NCBI GenBank assembly: GCA_022747635.1
Contig: JAKTNV010000041.1
Span: 124,001 to 188,000 of the forward strand
Length of the DNA stretch: 64,000 nt
DNA from: Hetaerina americana
Taxonomy: Eukaryota; Arthropoda; Insecta; Odonata; Calopterygidae
Direction: 5' to 3'
Shown here piece by piece: positions 61,001 through 64,000 of the stretch (the first letter of the stretch is position 1; each line of letters opens with the position of its first letter). The notes beneath the pieces were generated by a model. The model ran no database searches, was not told where the DNA came from, and saw nothing but the letters and a program-made list of their open reading frames with translations. A program made the translations under genes and the position numbers.

Positions 61001-64000
61001 ATGGAAAAATGTGAAAAATTTAATTTTCTAAAATTGAAATAAATGCCTTCTATACACCTCAAACATTCACTCTTAAACAGAAGTGTGTGGTTTTTCGCAA
61101 TATTTTTAGAAATTTGGGCTCTTTTAGTAACATTTACACTTGCGCTGAAGCATCTTTTATGCTCATTCCTTGTCTTTCAGGAGTTATTCTGGGTTTTATT
61201 TTGTTTATTTGATGAAAATGAACAACAATACACACCATGGAAACATTTTTGTTTGATTTGTGTCGAGTGAGATTTTCACCTAGAACCCAAAGGGGGGGGT
61301 ATTGGCACTTTTCATGGAAAAATGAGAAAAAATACATTTTCTAAAAATGAAATAAATGCCTTCTACACACCTCAAACATTCACTCTAAATCTGAAAATTT
61401 TGTTTTTCGCAATATTTTTGAAAATTTGGGCTCTTTCAGTAACATTTACACTTGCGCTGAAGCATCTTTTATGCTCATTTCTTGTCTTTCAGGATTTATT
61501 CTGGGTTTTATTTTGTTAATTTGATGAAAATGAAAACCATACACACCATGGAAACATTTTTGTTTGATTTGTGTCGAGTGAGATTTTCACCCAGAACCCA
61601 AAGGGGGGGTATTGGCACTTTTCATGGAAAAATGTGAAAAATTAAATTTTCTAAAAATGTAATAAATGCCTTTTATACACCTCAATCATTCACTCTAAAA
61701 CGGAAAATTGTTTTTTTTCGCAATATTTTTAGAAATTTAGGCTCTTTTAGTAACATTTATACTTCCACTGAAGTATCTTTAATGCTCATTTCTTGTATTT
61801 CAGGATTTATTCTGGGTTTTATTTTGTTTATTTGATGAAAATGAACAACAATACACACCATGGAAGCATTTTTGTTTGAACTGTGTCGAGTGAGATTTTC
61901 ACCTAACATCCAAAGGGACTTTTCATGGAAAAATGTGAAAAATCAAATCTTCTAAAATTGAAATAACATGCCTTCTATACACCTAAAACATTCACTCTTA
62001 AACAGAAAATTATGGTTTTTCGCAATATTTTTAGAAATTTGGGCTCTTATAGTAAGAATAACACTTGCGCTTTAGCATCTTTTATGCTCATTTCTTGCCT
62101 TTCAGGATTTATTCTGGGTTTTATTTTTTTTATTTGATGAAAATGAACAACAATACACACCATGGAAACATTTTTGTTTGATTTGTGTCGAGTGAGATTT
62201 TCACCTAGAACCCAAAGGGGGGGGTATTGGCACTTTTCATGGATAAATGTGAAAAATTAAATTTTCTAAAAATGAAATAAATGCCTTCTATACACCTCGA
62301 ACATTCACTCTTAAACTGAAGGTAGTTGTTTTTCCAATATTTTTAGAAATTTGGGCTCTTTTAGTAACATTAACACTTCCGCTGAAGCATCTTTTATGCT
62401 CATTCCTTGTCTTTCAGGATTAATTCTGGGTTTTATTTTGTTTATTTGATGAAAATGAACAACAATACACACCATGGAAGCATTTTTGTTTGAACTGTGT
62501 CGAGTGAGATTTTCACCTAACATCCAAAGGGACTTTTCATGGAAAAATGTGAAAAATCAAATCTTCTAAAATTGAAATAAATGCCTTCTATACACCTAAA
62601 ACATTCACTCTTAAACAGAAAATTGTGGTTTTTTCGCAATATTTTTAGAAATTTGGGCTCTTATAGTAAGAATAACACTTGCGCTTTAGCTTTTATGCTC
62701 ATTTCTTGCCTTTCAGGATTTATTCTGGGTTTAATTTTGTTTAGTTGATGAAAATGAACAACAATACACACCATGGAAACATTTTTGTTTGATTTGTGTC
62801 GAGTGAGATTTTCACCTAGAACCCAAAGGGGGGTAATGGCACTTTTCATGGAAAAATGTGAAAAATTTAATTTTCTAAAATTGAAATAAATGCCTTCTAT
62901 ACACCTCAAACATTCACTCTTAAACAGAAGATTGTGGTTTTTCGCAATATTTTTAGAAATTTGGGCTCTTTTAGTAACATTGACAACCCCGTTGAAGCAT
63001 CTTTTATGTTCATTTCTTGTATTTCTGTATTTATTCTGGGTTTTATTTTGTTTATTTGATGAAAATGAACAATTATACACACCATGGAAGCATTTTTGTT
63101 TGATTTGTGACGAGTGAGATTTTCACCTAGAACCCAAAGGGGGGGGGGTATTGGCACTTTTCATGGAAAAATGGGAAAAATTATATTTTCTAAAAATAAA
63201 ATAAATGCCTTCTATACACCTCAAACATTCACTCTAAATCTGAAAATTTTTTTTTTCGCAATATTTTTAGAAATTTGGGCTCTTTTAGTAACATTAACAC
63301 TTGCGCTGAAGCATCTTTTATGCTGATTTCTTGTATTTCAGTATTTATTCTGGGTTTTATTTTTTTTATTTGATGAAAATGAACAACAATACACACCATA
63401 GAAACATTTTTGTTTGATTTGTGTCGAGTGAGATTTTCACCTAGAACCCAAAGGGGGGGGTATTGGCACTATTCATGGAAAAATGTGAAAAAAAACATTT
63501 TCTAAAAATGAAATAAATGCCTTCTATACACCTCAAACATTCACTCTAAATCTGAAAATTTTTTTTTTCGCAATATTTTTAGAAATTTGGGCTCTTTTAG
63601 TAACATTTACACTTGCGCTGAAGCATCTTTTATGCTGATTTCTTGTATTTCTGTATTTATTCTGGGTTTTATTTTGTTTATTTGATGAAAATGAACAATT
63701 ATACACACCATGGAAGCATTTTTGTTTGATTTGTAACGAGTGAGATTTTCACCTAGAACCCAAAGGGGGGGCACCAAAGGGTATTGGCACTTTTCATGGA
63801 AAAATGGGATAAATTATATTTTCTAAAAATAAAATAAATGCCTTCTATACACCTCAAACATTCACTCTAAATCTGAAAATTGTTGTTTTTCGCAATATTT
63901 TTAGAAATTTGGGCTCTTTTAGTATCATTAACGATTGCGCTGAAGCATCTTTTATGCTCATTTCTTGTCTTTCAGGATTTATTCTGGGTTTTATTTTGTT
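58044..64000 (+). repeat. Large higher-order repeat, copy 3 (cut by window end)
   Basis: The sequence follows 51.55-56.88 kb. Offsets rise from 6,494 to 6,807 and then 7,118 bp as one monomer is present here near 60.1 kb and another near 61.3 kb that the earlier copy lacks. Identity is very high by eye; differences are single bases such as GATTAATTC near 62419 and ATTATGG near 62010. The unit is still running at the last base. Confidence 0.85.
63764..63783 (+). other. Private micro-duplication beside the G-tract
   Basis: CCCAAAGGGGGGG is followed by CACCAAAGGG before TATTGGC, an addition of about ten bases absent from the sister monomer near 56650. It looks like a local copy of the CCAAAGGG motif. 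Confidence 0.8.

Larger units (their letters stand above)
1..64000 (+). repeat. Satellite DNA array, ~312-bp monomer, about 205-215 head-to-tail copies
   Basis: The same sequence returns every 311-314 bases from the first base to the last; for example the motif ATTTATTCTGGG begins at 1, 307, 620, 934 and 1245. All copies lie in one orientation, and I found no inversion and no stretch of non-satellite sequence. A consensus written by hand is 312 bp with 97 G or C. Copies differ by point changes, one-base indels in homopolymers and a few recurrent larger deletions. No homologous gene, RNA or mobile-element sequence is recognisable. Arrays like this are typical of eukaryotic heterochromatin; the chromosomal location and species cannot be told from the sequence. 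Confidence 0.98.

Noticed and set aside
1..64000. CRISPR array
   Set aside because: The repeat unit is about 312 bp with no short direct repeats separated by unique spacers and no associated genes.
1..64000. CENP-B box in the monomer
   Set aside because: The only TTCG context (TTTTTCGCAATATTTTTAG) does not fit the known box with its CGGG part. I saw no better match by eye.
1..64000. Ribosomal spacer or telomeric repeat
   Set aside because: No rRNA sequence and no short telomere-type repeat is visible anywhere in the window.
1..64000. Transposon or retroelement, possibly with the satellite as its tandem tail
   Set aside because: No terminal repeats, target-site duplications, or transposase or reverse-transcriptase frames are visible on either strand.

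Overview
The whole 64-kb window is a head-to-tail tandem array of one AT-rich satellite monomer, about 312 bp long. A typical monomer is about 31% G+C by hand count. There are roughly 205-215 copies, all in the same orientation. I see no protein-coding gene, tRNA, rRNA, transposon or unique-sequence island. The many short open frames on both strands are stop-poor stretches of the monomer that recur with it. A homogenised array this long, with higher-order structure, points to a eukaryotic nuclear genome and a heterochromatic block such as a centromere, pericentromere or other satellite domain. I cannot name the species or lineage from the sequence.

Monomers fall into three length classes. Full monomers (311-314 bp) carry a variable G-tract followed by TATTGGC. 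Shorter full monomers (about 299-304 bp) have lost the G-tract, in the forms CCCAAAGGGAC, CCCAAAGGGCAC or CCCAAAATTGTCAC. Truncated monomers are 180 bp and arise from one recurrent 132-bp deletion that joins the G-tract to a GGG further along the monomer. There are 20 such junctions, all between 14.0 and 50.2 kb.

Layout. 1-3.3 kb: comparatively divergent monomers. 3.3-7.0 kb: a clean tandem duplication of a six-monomer unit (about 1,866 bp). 7.0-9.1 kb: a mosaic of pieces seen earlier. 9.1-13.9 kb: a tandem duplication of an eight-monomer unit (about 2.47 kb). 13.9-40.5 kb: mosaic higher-order repeats of about 3.8-4.7 kb, containing a conserved three-monomer core and the 180-bp clusters; long near-identical segments recur at offsets of 12,935, 8,446, 8,441, 4,076, 9,135 and 13,502 bp. 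40.6-64.0 kb: a larger higher-order repeat of about 6.5-7.45 kb (21-24 monomers) with its own marker monomers. Its copies differ by gain or loss of single monomers.

The array records its own evolution through unequal exchange, gene-conversion-like chimaeric monomers, microhomology deletions and rapid G-tract length change. Each monomer also carries, on the + strand, a splice-acceptor-like tract, a GTGAGA donor-like site and an AATAAA hexamer, so transcripts of the array could be processed; this is inference. Block limits below were read by eye and are good to a few tens of bases unless a junction is stated.
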